A DNA stretch of 16,267 nucleotides from Bacteroidota bacterium (GTDB lineage: Bacteria; Bacteroidota; Ignavibacteria; UBA10030; F1-140-MAGs086). The stretch covers positions 1-16,267 of the forward strand of contig SXSO01000102.1 in assembly GCA_005792205.1 (NCBI GenBank), in the 5' to 3' direction. Both the position numbers and the translations under genes were made by a program. Positions within the stretch are counted from its first letter, which is position 1, and every line of letters begins with the position of its first letter. Under the pieces are notes generated by a model, which was given only the letters and a program-made list of their open reading frames with translations, did not search any database and was not told the DNA's origin. This document shows, piece by piece, positions 1 to 8,105 of the stretch.

Positions 1-1
1 A

Positions 2-157
2 AATGGAATTTTGAAATTATTTGATGATGCAAGTTTAAAAAAAAAAATAATTGAAAATGCATATAATCTTTGTGTTGAAAAATATCAATGGAAAAATATT
101 GTAGAAATTCTTGAAAGCGCATATAAATATGCAATAGAATTAAACTCTTTGAAATAA
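2..157 (+). CDS. Glycosyltransferase (GT4-like), C-terminal fragment
   Basis: Only the last 51 codons are inside the window; the 5' part lies upstream. The visible peptide begins NGILKLFDDASLKKKI and continues with a Tyr/Trp-containing helix (VEKYQWKNIVEILESAY). This resembles the C-terminal tail of GT-B fold glycosyltransferases (group 1/GT4), where a 'position the donor lobe, then a closing W-helix' segment ends the protein. No catalytic residues are in view, so donor and acceptor are unknown. The TAA stop overlaps the next gene's ATG (TAATG), suggesting translational coupling within a polysaccharide operon. A run of 11 A residues (37-47) lies inside the frame. The family call rests on a short tail and is moderate. 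Confidence 0.6.
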   Translation, partial: NGILKLFDDASLKKKIIENAYNLCVEKYQWKNIVEILESAYKYAIELNSLK

Positions 158-1314
158 TGTTAGAAGAAATTTTTGAAATAATATTTTGGATAAGTTTATT
201 TTTGATATTCTATCACTATATTTTTTATTTTCTAATTTTGAAAATTTGGGCAAGTTTATTTTCTAAAAAACATAAGATTAATGAAAATATTTTCCCAACA
301 GTTTCAGTAATTGTATCAGCGTATAACGAAGAAAAAGTTTTAGAGAAAAAAATAAAAAATTTATTAACATATGATTATCCACAAGATAAAATTGAATTTC
401 TCTTTGGTTCAGATGGTTCAAATGATAAGACGAATGAAATTTTAAAAAATGTTTCATTGAGTAATTTTTATTTTTATGAATTGGAAAAAAGACGTGGAAA
501 ATCAAGTGTTATCAATGATTTAGTGAGAAATGCAAATGGTGAAATTCTAATTTTTTCTGATGCGAATACTATTTTTCAAAGCGATGCAATTAAAAAAATT
601 GTGCGACATTTTAATGACAATTCAATTGGTGGAGTTTGTGGAAAACTAGTTTTAAAATATAAAAAAAATAATATTGGTGGAAGCAGTGAATCGACATATT
701 GGAATTACGAAAATAAAATAAAGGAATTGGAAAGTAAAATTTACACAACATTTGGAGCAAATGGTGCAATTTATGCAATTAGAAAAAATTTTTTTTTGCA
801 GGTTCCAACAAATATTTTTATTGTGGATGATTTTGTAATTCCATTAAGTATTGTAAGTAGAGATATTAGAGTAATTTTTGATAAAGAAGTTTTTGCGTTT
901 GAAGAAACAACAGAATCAACTCAAAAAGAGTTTCAAAGAAAAGTTAGAATTGCTTCGAGAAATTTTAGTAGTATTTTTTATTTATCTCATTTGTTAAATC
1001 CAAAGTATGGCTTTATTTCGTTTGGTTTGATTTCTCACAAAGTAATTCGTTGGATAATTCCCTTTTTTTTGATAGTAATTTTTGTTTCAAATATTTTTTT
1101 ACTTGCGATTAAAAGTGATATTTATTTATTGTTTTTTTTGATGCAAATTGGATTCTATTTTTTTGCACTTATAGGTTTATTTTTAGATAAGATAAATTTT
1201 CAAATAAAAATTTTTACACTCCCATATTATTTTATTATAGTAAATTTTGGATTATTTTTAGGTTTTATAAAATATGTTAGTAGCAAATCGTCCCCTATGT
1301 GGGAGAAAACTTAA
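157..1314 (+). CDS. Membrane-anchored family 2 glycosyltransferase
   Basis: A 385-residue processive-type GT2 enzyme predicted to sit in the inner membrane and transfer a sugar from a nucleotide donor on the cytoplasmic face. One hydrophobic segment (about 5-35) precedes the GT-A domain. The domain shows SVIVSAYNEE (50-59), the DGSND loop (Asp86), the metal-binding-site variant SDANT (Asp135), an acidic pair at 224-225 that could hold the catalytic base, and a QRKVR motif (260-264) in place of the usual QxxRW. Three hydrophobic segments follow (about 296-318, 322-343, 352-374), and the protein ends in MWEKT, a tail often seen in this family. Layout resembles cellulose-synthase-like/poly-GlcNAc synthase relatives. 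The start codon overlaps the preceding stop; the next gene begins 13 bases downstream. The sugar specificity cannot be read from the sequence. Confidence 0.85.
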   Translation: MLEEIFEIIFWISLFLIFYHYIFYFLILKIWASLFSKKHKINENIFPTVSVIVSAYNEEKVLEKKIKNLLTYDYPQDKIEFLFGSDGSNDKTNEILKNVSLSNFYFYELEKRRGKSSVINDLVRNANGEILIFSDANTIFQSDAIKKIVRHFNDNSIGGVCGKLVLKYKKNNIGGSSESTYWNYENKIKELESKIYTTFGANGAIYAIRKNFFLQVPTNIFIVDDFVIPLSIVSRDIRVIFDKEVFAFEETTESTQKEFQRKVRIASRNFSSIFYLSHLLNPKYGFISFGLISHKVIRWIIPFFLIVIFVSNIFLLAIKSDIYLLFFLMQIGFYFFALIGLFLDKINFQIKIFTLPYYFIIVNFGLFLGFIKYVSSKSSPMWEKT

Positions 1315-1327
1315 AGTTAAAATATAA

Positions 1328-2266
1328 ATGGAAACATATCTTGTAACTGGAGGAGCAGGTTTTATTGGTTCAAATATAGTTGAGGAACTTTTGCGTCAAA
1401 ATAAAAATGTAAAAGTTTTAGATAATTTCTCAACTGGAAAAAAAGAAAATTTAATTACCTTTAAACAGGATATTGAAATTATCGAAGGAGATATAACCAA
1501 CTTTGAAGTTGTAAAAAAATCAATAAAAAATGTAGATTATGTTTTTCATTTAGCTGCAATGCCATCTGTTCAATTATCAATTGAAAAACCAGAAAGATGT
1601 AATAAAATCAATGTTGAAGGAACACTTAATATTTTAATTGCAAGTAGAGATGCAAATGTAAAAAGAGTTGTTTTTAGTTCTTCTTCTGCTATTTATGGAG
1701 ATTCTTGTGAAATCCCTAAAACTGAAAATATGATACCATCTCCTGTTTCACCATATGGATTGTCAAAGTTATTTGGAGAGTATTATTGTAAAATTTTTTA
1801 TAAGATTTATCAATTGGAAACAATTTCACTGCGTTATTTTAATGTGTTTGGCAAACGACAAGATCCAAATTCTCACTATGCAGCAGTGATTCCAAAATTT
1901 ATAGAAGTGTTTAAAAAAAATAATTTTCCAACAATTTTTGGAGACGGAACTCAATCGCGAGATTTTGTGCATATTGAAAATGTTGTTGAAGCAAATATTC
2001 TTGCTTCCCAAATTAAAAAAACAAACGGTGAAATTTTAAATATCGGATGTGGAATTTCTTATACACTTTTGGAATTAGTTGATTATTTAAAAAATATTTT
2101 TGGAAAAGATATTTCGCCAATTTTTTTAGATGAACGAATTGGAGATATAAAACATTCAGTGGCATCAATATTAAATGCAGAAAAGTTTTTAAACTACAAA
2201 GTAAAAGTAGGTTTTCAAGAAGGTCTTAAAAACACTGTTGATTGGTATTTAAATCAGAAAACTTAA
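1328..2266 (+). CDS. NAD-dependent nucleotide-sugar 4-epimerase (GalE-like)
   Basis: An extended short-chain dehydrogenase of 312 residues, the normal length for GalE-like epimerases. It has the Rossmann motif TGGAGFIG (7-14), an acidic residue after beta-2 (Asp31, in LDNFSTG) that would select NAD, a Ser cluster (117-120), and the catalytic YGLSK (Tyr143, Lys147). The sugar-binding half includes RYFNVFGKRQDP and GDGTQSRDFVHIENV. It probably interconverts UDP-glucose/UDP-galactose or the N-acetyl forms, supplying a sugar for the surface glycan. UDP-GlcNAc 4-epimerase (WbpP/Gne type) and related dehydratases are alternatives that motifs alone do not separate. The TAA stop is five bases before the next gene's ATG. 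The family call is firm; the substrate is not. Confidence 0.85.
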   Translation: METYLVTGGAGFIGSNIVEELLRQNKNVKVLDNFSTGKKENLITFKQDIEIIEGDITNFEVVKKSIKNVDYVFHLAAMPSVQLSIEKPERCNKINVEGTLNILIASRDANVKRVVFSSSSAIYGDSCEIPKTENMIPSPVSPYGLSKLFGEYYCKIFYKIYQLETISLRYFNVFGKRQDPNSHYAAVIPKFIEVFKKNNFPTIFGDGTQSRDFVHIENVVEANILASQIKKTNGEILNIGCGISYTLLELVDYLKNIFGKDISPIFLDERIGDIKHSVASILNAEKFLNYKVKVGFQEGLKNTVDWYLNQKT

Positions 2267-2271
2267 AATTT

Positions 2272-3657
2272 ATGAATAACAGTTGGCATAAATTTTTTGA
2301 CAAACTTCTTTTAATATTAAGTGATATACTTGCAATTATTATTTCTTTTTATATTGCATATGAAGTTAGATTTTATGTATTTGAATTTGAAGGAAGTAAC
2401 CCAATTTCAAGTGTTTATCCAATAGTTACGTTAGTTTGTTTTTATATCATTTTATTTTTTGTATTTAATCTTTATGAATTTCATTGGTCATCGTCGCGAA
2501 TTGATATTTTGATTGAGATTTTCAAAACAACTGTGATTGGAACGTTGATTTTATTTTTTATTACGTTTGATTACAATAAATCAACTTTTGCGGGAAGAAG
2601 TACTACCATAATTTATGGTTTCAATATATTTTTTTTTGTTTCGTTTTTTCGTTTGATAATAATTTATATTGAAAAAAAATGCAGTGTTATTGGGTTTTAC
2701 AAACGAAATACTGTTATTATTGGAACTAATGAAATTGCAAAAAAAGTATTAGAAGATATTAGACACAATAAAAATTTGAAGTATAATATTCTTGGTTTTA
2801 TTGATAGTATTGATGAAAAACAATTTTTGAATCTTCCCGTTTTGGGAAATTTTAATTCTATTTTTGAAATTGTGAAAGAAAATAAAATAGAAGAAATTAT
2901 TATTACAAAAGAAGTAAAAAATGGTTTTGAGGACATTCTTTTTCGTGCAATTGCTTCAACTTCAAGTGTAAAAATTTCTTCTGATTCTGTAGGAATTTTG
3001 AGTGGTTTAAAAGCTGGAGAAATAGTTGGTTCATCGTTAATTCGTATTCATTCTACGAATTTGAAAAGATGGCAAAGAATTGTAAAACGATTATTTGATA
3101 TTTTAGTCTCATTGATTTTTTTGAAATTAATTTTTTTGTGTTTGATTGTTATAGCAATTTTAATAAAATTAGATTCATCTGGTCCAATATTTTATATTCA
3201 AGAAAGAGTTGGTAGAAAAGGAAAAAAATTTAAATTATATAAATTTCGTTCTATGGTTCATAACGCAGAAAAACATACAGGACCAATTTGGGCTTCAAAA
3301 AATGATATGCGTATAACAAATATTGGAAAAATTTTAAGACAAATTCGTTTAGATGAAATACCACAATTTTTCAACGTTTTAATAGGTGATATGAGTTTGG
3401 TTGGTCCTCGTCCTGAAAGAGATTTTTTTGTGGAACAATTTAAAAATGAAATAGGATTTTATAGATGTAGATTACTTGTTCGTCCAGGAATTACAGGATG
3501 GGCACAAGTTAAACATAGATATGATGCGTCTGTTGAAGATGTGAAAGAAAAAACAAAATACGATTTATATTATTTAGAAAATATGTCTCTTGCACTTGAT
3601 TTTAAAATTTTGTTTCAAACGGTAAATGTTGTTTTAACCGGACAAGGTGCTCACTAA
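2272..3657 (+). CDS. Polyprenyl-phosphate sugar phosphotransferase (initiating PGT, WbaP/EpsL type)
   Basis: A 461-residue integral membrane enzyme that should transfer a sugar-1-phosphate from a UDP-sugar to undecaprenyl phosphate, the first committed step of glycan repeat-unit assembly. Four hydrophobic segments fill the first about 135 residues. A Rossmann-like CoA-binding domain follows (about 145-255, NTVIIGTNEIAKK ... YNILGFIDS). The catalytic domain starts at about 270 (VKRLFDILVS, a membrane re-entrant helix) and contains YKFRSM (323-328), the catalytic Asp-Glu in LDEIPQFFNVL (361-362), LVGPRPE (376-382) and RPGITGWAQV (404-413). The ATG at 2272 was chosen over an upstream in-frame TTG at 2242, which would overlap the epimerase gene. 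Full family architecture is present. Which sugar is loaded (glucose, galactose or a HexNAc) is unknown. Confidence 0.92.
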   Translation: MNNSWHKFFDKLLLILSDILAIIISFYIAYEVRFYVFEFEGSNPISSVYPIVTLVCFYIILFFVFNLYEFHWSSSRIDILIEIFKTTVIGTLILFFITFDYNKSTFAGRSTTIIYGFNIFFFVSFFRLIIIYIEKKCSVIGFYKRNTVIIGTNEIAKKVLEDIRHNKNLKYNILGFIDSIDEKQFLNLPVLGNFNSIFEIVKENKIEEIIITKEVKNGFEDILFRAIASTSSVKISSDSVGILSGLKAGEIVGSSLIRIHSTNLKRWQRIVKRLFDILVSLIFLKLIFLCLIVIAILIKLDSSGPIFYIQERVGRKGKKFKLYKFRSMVHNAEKHTGPIWASKNDMRITNIGKILRQIRLDEIPQFFNVLIGDMSLVGPRPERDFFVEQFKNEIGFYRCRLLVRPGITGWAQVKHRYDASVEDVKEKTKYDLYYLENMSLALDFKILFQTVNVVLTGQGAH

Positions 3658-3672
3658 AACAACATTTTTAAT

Positions 3673-4767
3673 ATGAAAAAAATTTTAGTCATTGGAGGAA
3701 CTCGTCCAGAGATAATAAAACTTGCCCCACTAATTTTATTTGCTAAGGAAAAATTTAAAAATAAAATAGAAATCAAATTTTGTTGTACTCAACAGCATTT
3801 TTCATTAGCAAATTCAATGCTTTTGTTGTTTAATTTGCGTTCGGAGTTTAGTTTAAAATTAATGAAATCAAATCAAACATTAGATTATATTTCACAAAAA
3901 ATTTTTGAAAAACTCCCAACAATTTTTGAAAAATTTCTTCCTAATATAGTAATTGTTCAAGGTGATACAACAACTGCTATGATAACATCACTTTGTGCAT
4001 TTCACAATAAAATCCCGGTTGCTCATGTTGAATCTGGTTTAAGAAGTTTTGATTTATTTTCTCCATTTCCAGAAGAAGCAAATAGAAAAATTATTAGTTC
4101 AATTGCAACATATAATTTTACTCCGACAGAAATTTCAAGGCAAAATTTACTTGATGAAAATATTTCGGAAAATAAAATTTTTATTACTGGAAATACAATT
4201 ATTGATTCAATAAATCTAATTCGAAGAAAAAATAATCTTGATAATTTAATTTCTATTTCTAATAAAATTAGAAAACCCTTTATTCTCATTACTTCGCATA
4301 GAAGAGAAAGTATTGGAATTGACTTAAAAAATATTTGTGAAGCAATAAAAATTTCTGCAAAGAAAAATCCACGATATCAATTTATTTTTCCAATTCATTT
4401 AAATCCTAAAGTTAGAAAGATTGTTTTTGCAATTTTAAAAAATTTGGAAAATGTTTTGTTAATTGAACCACTCGATTATATTAAATTTCTCACTTTGATA
4501 AAACATTGTGAATTTATTGTTACGGATTCTGGGGGAATTCAAGAAGAAGCACCATCGTTTAAAAAGTATTGTATTGTTGTGCGAAATCATACAGAAAGAA
4601 TTGAAAGTTTGAAAGCAAAAATTTCTGAATTAGTTGGGACAAATACAGAAAATATTTGTAAAGCAATTGAAAGACAAATCAAAAATAAATCTCAAATAAA
4701 AATTAGCAAAAATCCATATGGAGATGGAATGGCAAGTGAAAAAATTCTAAAAATTTTGTCTAAATGA
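3673..4767 (+). CDS. wecB: UDP-N-acetylglucosamine 2-epimerase (non-hydrolysing)
   Basis: Interconverts UDP-GlcNAc and UDP-ManNAc in the cytoplasm, providing ManNAc or its derivatives for the glycan. The 364-residue length is typical. Motifs match the non-hydrolysing WecB/MnaA family throughout: GGTRPEIIKLAPL near the N-terminus, VQGDTTTAM (Asp98), HVESGLRS (Glu120), PEEANRK (Glu134), SHRRES (His209), PIHLNPKVR (240-248) and TDSGGIQEEAPS (284-295). Spacing of the Asp and both Glu residues agrees with the catalytic set known from E. coli WecB. The usual TGQH element near residue 40 reads TQQH here, a small variation. The stop overlaps the next ATG (ATGA at 4764), so this gene is probably translationally coupled to the Wzi-like gene. 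Naming follows family similarity. Confidence 0.92.
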   Translation: MKKILVIGGTRPEIIKLAPLILFAKEKFKNKIEIKFCCTQQHFSLANSMLLLFNLRSEFSLKLMKSNQTLDYISQKIFEKLPTIFEKFLPNIVIVQGDTTTAMITSLCAFHNKIPVAHVESGLRSFDLFSPFPEEANRKIISSIATYNFTPTEISRQNLLDENISENKIFITGNTIIDSINLIRRKNNLDNLISISNKIRKPFILITSHRRESIGIDLKNICEAIKISAKKNPRYQFIFPIHLNPKVRKIVFAILKNLENVLLIEPLDYIKFLTLIKHCEFIVTDSGGIQEEAPSFKKYCIVVRNHTERIESLKAKISELVGTNTENICKAIERQIKNKSQIKISKNPYGDGMASEKILKILSK

Positions 4768-6302
4768 TTTTAAAGTTTTTCAAAATAAGTTTTTTGATTT
4801 TCATTTTTGCCATTGAAATTATTGCTCAAATTGAGAACGTTCCGATTGAAAATTCTATTTATAAATTTTTGGATAGAATGCAGACAAATGGAATTTTAAC
4901 TGATTTTAGTAGCAACACTTTCCCACTTTCACGAGATAAAATTTCAAAACATCTTTTAGAAATTCAAGATAAAAAAAATAATTTGACGGAAGTTGAAATT
5001 GAATTATTAGAAAAATATTTGAACGAATTTCAATTTGAAATAAAAAATAAAACAAATTTTACATCTTTTTTTGACAACAATTTTTTTGACGATAAAGAGA
5101 AATTTTTATTTCACTTCGTTGATTCTAATTTTACAGTTTTTACTGAGTTGATTTCAAATTTTGAAACAAAATTTTCCAATACTAAAAATTTTTCTGCTCT
5201 TCAATATGGATTTAAACTTCGCGGATGTTACGAAAACACAATAGGGTTTTACTTGCATTCTACAAATGGAAATTTGTATGGAGATAAAAATTTTGCACTT
5301 GAAGATTATTTTTTTCGTTCCAATTTTAAATTAAATCACAATAGCGTAAGTAGAAATTTTGACAACTTCGAAGGATATATAAAAACAAAATTTAAAAATT
5401 TGGAATTTCAAATTGGAAGAGAAAAAATTGTAGTTGGAAATGGTTATTCTGATAAACTTATTATTTCTCCAAAAAATCCATTTGACTATTTCAAGATGAG
5501 ATTTGATTACAAAAAAATAAATTTTTTATTTTTACATGGAAATTTAATTCCCGATAGTGTAGAAAAAGAAAATGAAAAATTTATTGCTCTTCATAGAGTT
5601 GAATTTCCAATTTTTGAAAATTTTAATTTTGCATTTGGAGAGATGATAATTTATCAACGTCCATCAATTGAACTTGCGTATTTAAATCCATTTGCTATAT
5701 ATAAAACTGTTGAACATTCGCTTCAAGATAAAGACAACTCAATTATGACATTTGATTTTGATTTTTATCCAAAAAATAATTTTAAAATTTATTCTTCGTT
5801 TTTGCTTGATGATATTGATTTTGAAAAACTTGGAACAAATTGGTGGGGAAATAAATTTGCATATAAGTTTGGAATTTTTTCTACAAATATTTTTCCAAAT
5901 TGTGATGCAGTAATTGAGTATACACAAGTTGATCCATTTACATATTCGCATTCAAAAGGAAATAATTATACTCACAATAGAATTGGAATTGGTTCAAACC
6001 TTCTTCCAAATTCGGATGAAATATTTTTTAGAACAAATTATTATTTTTCTAAAAAACTAAATGGTGAATTTTCAATTTCTTCTACTCGTCATAGTGATGA
6101 TGGAGGTAGTTTATTTATTGGTATTCCAGAGGATGGAAATAATGTGAAATTTTTGGATAAAAATATAATCTATAAAAATGAATCGGAATTTAAAATTTTT
6201 TATGAACCAATTTTGAATTATTTTATTTTTTTGGATTACAAAATTGTGAAAGAAAAAAAAATAAATCAATTTTTTTCAACTCAATTTAAAATAGAATTTT
6301 AA
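4764..6302 (+). CDS. Wzi-like capsule assembly outer-membrane beta-barrel
   Basis: A 512-residue secreted protein. Residues 1-22 form a signal peptide (charged start, hydrophobic core, IIAQ end). The mature N-terminus (PIENSIYKFLDRMQTNGIL) matches the helical opening of Wzi-family proteins, which sit in the outer membrane and help retain capsule polysaccharide at the surface. The remainder is rich in aromatic residues alternating with polar ones, as in barrel strands. It contains recognisable family blocks: GNGYSDKLIISPKNPFDYFK (about 225-244), LAYLNPF and KTVEHSLQDKDNS (about 303-325), LDDIDFEKLGTNWWGNK (about 347-363), and YTQVDPFTYSHS (about 385-396). The last residues end in Phe, as outer-membrane barrels often do. 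Placement inside a glycan operon, overlapping wecB and one base from the next gene, fits a role in surface attachment. A direct glycan-binding role is inferred. Confidence 0.8.
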   Translation: MILKFFKISFLIFIFAIEIIAQIENVPIENSIYKFLDRMQTNGILTDFSSNTFPLSRDKISKHLLEIQDKKNNLTEVEIELLEKYLNEFQFEIKNKTNFTSFFDNNFFDDKEKFLFHFVDSNFTVFTELISNFETKFSNTKNFSALQYGFKLRGCYENTIGFYLHSTNGNLYGDKNFALEDYFFRSNFKLNHNSVSRNFDNFEGYIKTKFKNLEFQIGREKIVVGNGYSDKLIISPKNPFDYFKMRFDYKKINFLFLHGNLIPDSVEKENEKFIALHRVEFPIFENFNFAFGEMIIYQRPSIELAYLNPFAIYKTVEHSLQDKDNSIMTFDFDFYPKNNFKIYSSFLLDDIDFEKLGTNWWGNKFAYKFGIFSTNIFPNCDAVIEYTQVDPFTYSHSKGNNYTHNRIGIGSNLLPNSDEIFFRTNYYFSKKLNGEFSISSTRHSDDGGSLFIGIPEDGNNVKFLDKNIIYKNESEFKIFYEPILNYFIFLDYKIVKEKKINQFFSTQFKIEF

Positions 6303-6303
6303 T

Positions 6304-7395
6304 ATGCAAATTCAATTAGTTGATGTACTAAATCAATACAAAAAAATCAAAGATGAAATTAGAACTGCAATTGATGAAGTTTTAGAAAGTGGTCAATATA
6401 TTCTTGGGAAAAATGTTTTTGAATTTGAAAACAATTGTTCAAAATATCTTAATATAAAACATGCAATTGGTGTATCTTCAGGAACAGATGCGTTACTTGT
6501 TTCACTTATGGCAATTGGAATTGAAGAAGATGATGAAGTGATTACAACGGCATTTACTTTTGCTGCAACTGTTGAAACAATTTTATTACTTAAAGCAAAA
6601 CCAATTTATGTTGATATTGAAAATGACAGTTTCAATATTGATTTTACAAAAATTGAAAATGTAATTACAAGAAAAACAAAAGCAATAATTCCCGTTCATC
6701 TTTATGGACAATCTTGTGAGATGGATGAAATTTTAAGTATTGCAAAAAAATATAATTTGTATGTTATAGAAGATGCTGCACAATCATTTGGAGCCGAATT
6801 TAAAAATAAAAAAACAGGAACTTTTGGAAATATAGGAACCACAAGTTTTTTTCCAAGCAAAAATCTTGGAGCGTTTGGAGATGCAGGAATGGTTTTTACA
6901 AATGACGATAAACTTGCGGAAAAAATTAGAGCAATTATTGTTCATGGTTCAAAGGAAAGATATTACCATGAAATATTGGGAGTAAACGCACGACTTGATA
7001 CAATTCAATCTGCAATTTTAAATGTGAAACTCAAATACCTTGATATGTGGAATTCTCAACGGCAAAAATTTGCAAAAATTTATGATGAACTTTTTCAAAA
7101 TTCTAATATTATTATTCCAATTACAAAACTATATCGCAATCATATTTTTCATCAATACACAATTAAAGTTGAAAGAAGAGATGAACTTACAGAATTTTTA
7201 AAATCTAAAAATGTTCCATTTGGAATTTATTATCCACTTCCACTTCATAAACAAAAAGCATATTTTTGTAAGAATAATTTTTTACCAAATACAGAAATGA
7301 TTGCAAATCAAGTCATCTCATTACCAATGCATACAGAACTAACTTTTGAAATGCAAAAGTATATTGTAGAAACAATTCTTTCGTTTTACAAATGA
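6304..7395 (+). CDS. DegT/DnrJ/EryC1/StrS-family sugar aminotransferase
   Basis: A PLP-dependent enzyme of 363 residues that would transfer an amino group, usually from glutamate, to a keto-sugar nucleotide. Family marks: VSSGTDAL (57-64, phosphate-binding loop), TAFTFAAT (82-89), VHLYGQ (131-136), EDAAQSFGA (156-164, with Asp157 facing the PLP nitrogen), the Schiff-base lysine in FFPSKNLGAFGDAG (Lys186), and GVNARLDTIQSAIL (226-239). The last block resembles WbpE/WlbC-type enzymes acting on UDP-3-keto sugars, but QdtB/FdtB-type activity on dTDP-sugars is also possible. No matching dehydrogenase or 4,6-dehydratase is in the window, so its substrate must be made elsewhere. It begins one base after the Wzi-like stop and overlaps the next ATG by four bases. 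Confidence 0.88.
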   Translation: MQIQLVDVLNQYKKIKDEIRTAIDEVLESGQYILGKNVFEFENNCSKYLNIKHAIGVSSGTDALLVSLMAIGIEEDDEVITTAFTFAATVETILLLKAKPIYVDIENDSFNIDFTKIENVITRKTKAIIPVHLYGQSCEMDEILSIAKKYNLYVIEDAAQSFGAEFKNKKTGTFGNIGTTSFFPSKNLGAFGDAGMVFTNDDKLAEKIRAIIVHGSKERYYHEILGVNARLDTIQSAILNVKLKYLDMWNSQRQKFAKIYDELFQNSNIIIPITKLYRNHIFHQYTIKVERRDELTEFLKSKNVPFGIYYPLPLHKQKAYFCKNNFLPNTEMIANQVISLPMHTELTFEMQKYIVETILSFYK

Positions 7396-8105
7396 AAACA
7401 CTTGTAATTACACCAACTTACAACGAATCAGAAAATATCAAAAACTTAATTAAAGAAGTTTTAAAACAAAATGATTCAGTTGAGATTTTAGTTGTGGATG
7501 ATAATTCTCCCGATAAAACTTCTGACATTGTAAAAGAAATGCAAAAGGAAAATTCAAAGATTCATCTTTTGGAAAGAGAAAAAAAAATGGGACTTGGAAC
7601 TGCGTATGTTTTAGGATTTAAATATGCAATTGAAAAACAATTTGATTATATAGTTGAAATGGATGCTGATTTTTCACATAACCCAAATGAGGTAAAAGCA
7701 TTTTTAGAAAAAATTCAAAACTACGATTTAGTAATTGGTTCTCGCTATATCAACGGAATTAGAATTATGAATTGGCCAATCAGTCGTTTGATTTTAAGTT
7801 ATGCAGCAAATATCTACACACAATTTATTACGGGAATATCAATCAAAGACGCAACGGGAGGATTCAAATGTTTTCGCAGAAATGTTTTGGAAAAAATTAA
7901 TTTGGATGAAATAAAATCAAATGGATATGCGTTTCAAATTGAAATGAATTACAAAGCGTTTTGTAAAGGTTTTAAAATTTATGAGCACCCAATTATTTTT
8001 ATGGATAGAACTTTGGGAGAATCAAAAATGTCAAAGAACATAATTTTTGAAGCAGCAATTTTGGTTTGGAAACTAAAACTTCAACACATATTTGGAAAAT
8101 TTTAA
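7392..8105 (+). CDS. Polyprenol-phosphate mannose synthase-like glycosyltransferase (GT2, DPM1 type)
   Basis: A 237-residue soluble GT2 enzyme that resembles polyprenyl/dolichyl-phosphate mannose synthases, which move mannose (or glucose) from a nucleotide donor onto a polyprenyl phosphate carrier at the membrane. Visible motifs: TPTYNESENI (8-17), VVDDNSPDKT (34-43), EMDADFSHNP (89-98, metal-binding Asp91/Asp93), DLVIGSRYI (112-120), KDATGGFKCFRR (152-163), GYAFQIEM (178-185) and RTLGESKMS (206-214). There is no C-terminal membrane domain, as in Dpm1/Ppm1-type single-domain enzymes. The start overlaps the aminotransferase stop (ATGA) and its TAA directly abuts the next ATG. Lipid-linked sugar would feed an extracytoplasmic GT-C transferase, none of which is seen here. 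Mannose versus glucose is not decided. Confidence 0.85.
   Translation: MKTLVITPTYNESENIKNLIKEVLKQNDSVEILVVDDNSPDKTSDIVKEMQKENSKIHLLEREKKMGLGTAYVLGFKYAIEKQFDYIVEMDADFSHNPNEVKAFLEKIQNYDLVIGSRYINGIRIMNWPISRLILSYAANIYTQFITGISIKDATGGFKCFRRNVLEKINLDEIKSNGYAFQIEMNYKAFCKGFKIYEHPIIFMDRTLGESKMSKNIIFEAAILVWKLKLQHIFGKF

Noticed and set aside
2242..2271. Upstream TTG start for the sugar phosphotransferase
   Set aside because: It would add 10 residues overlapping the epimerase gene; the ATG at 2272 fits the spacing and the family N-terminus better.
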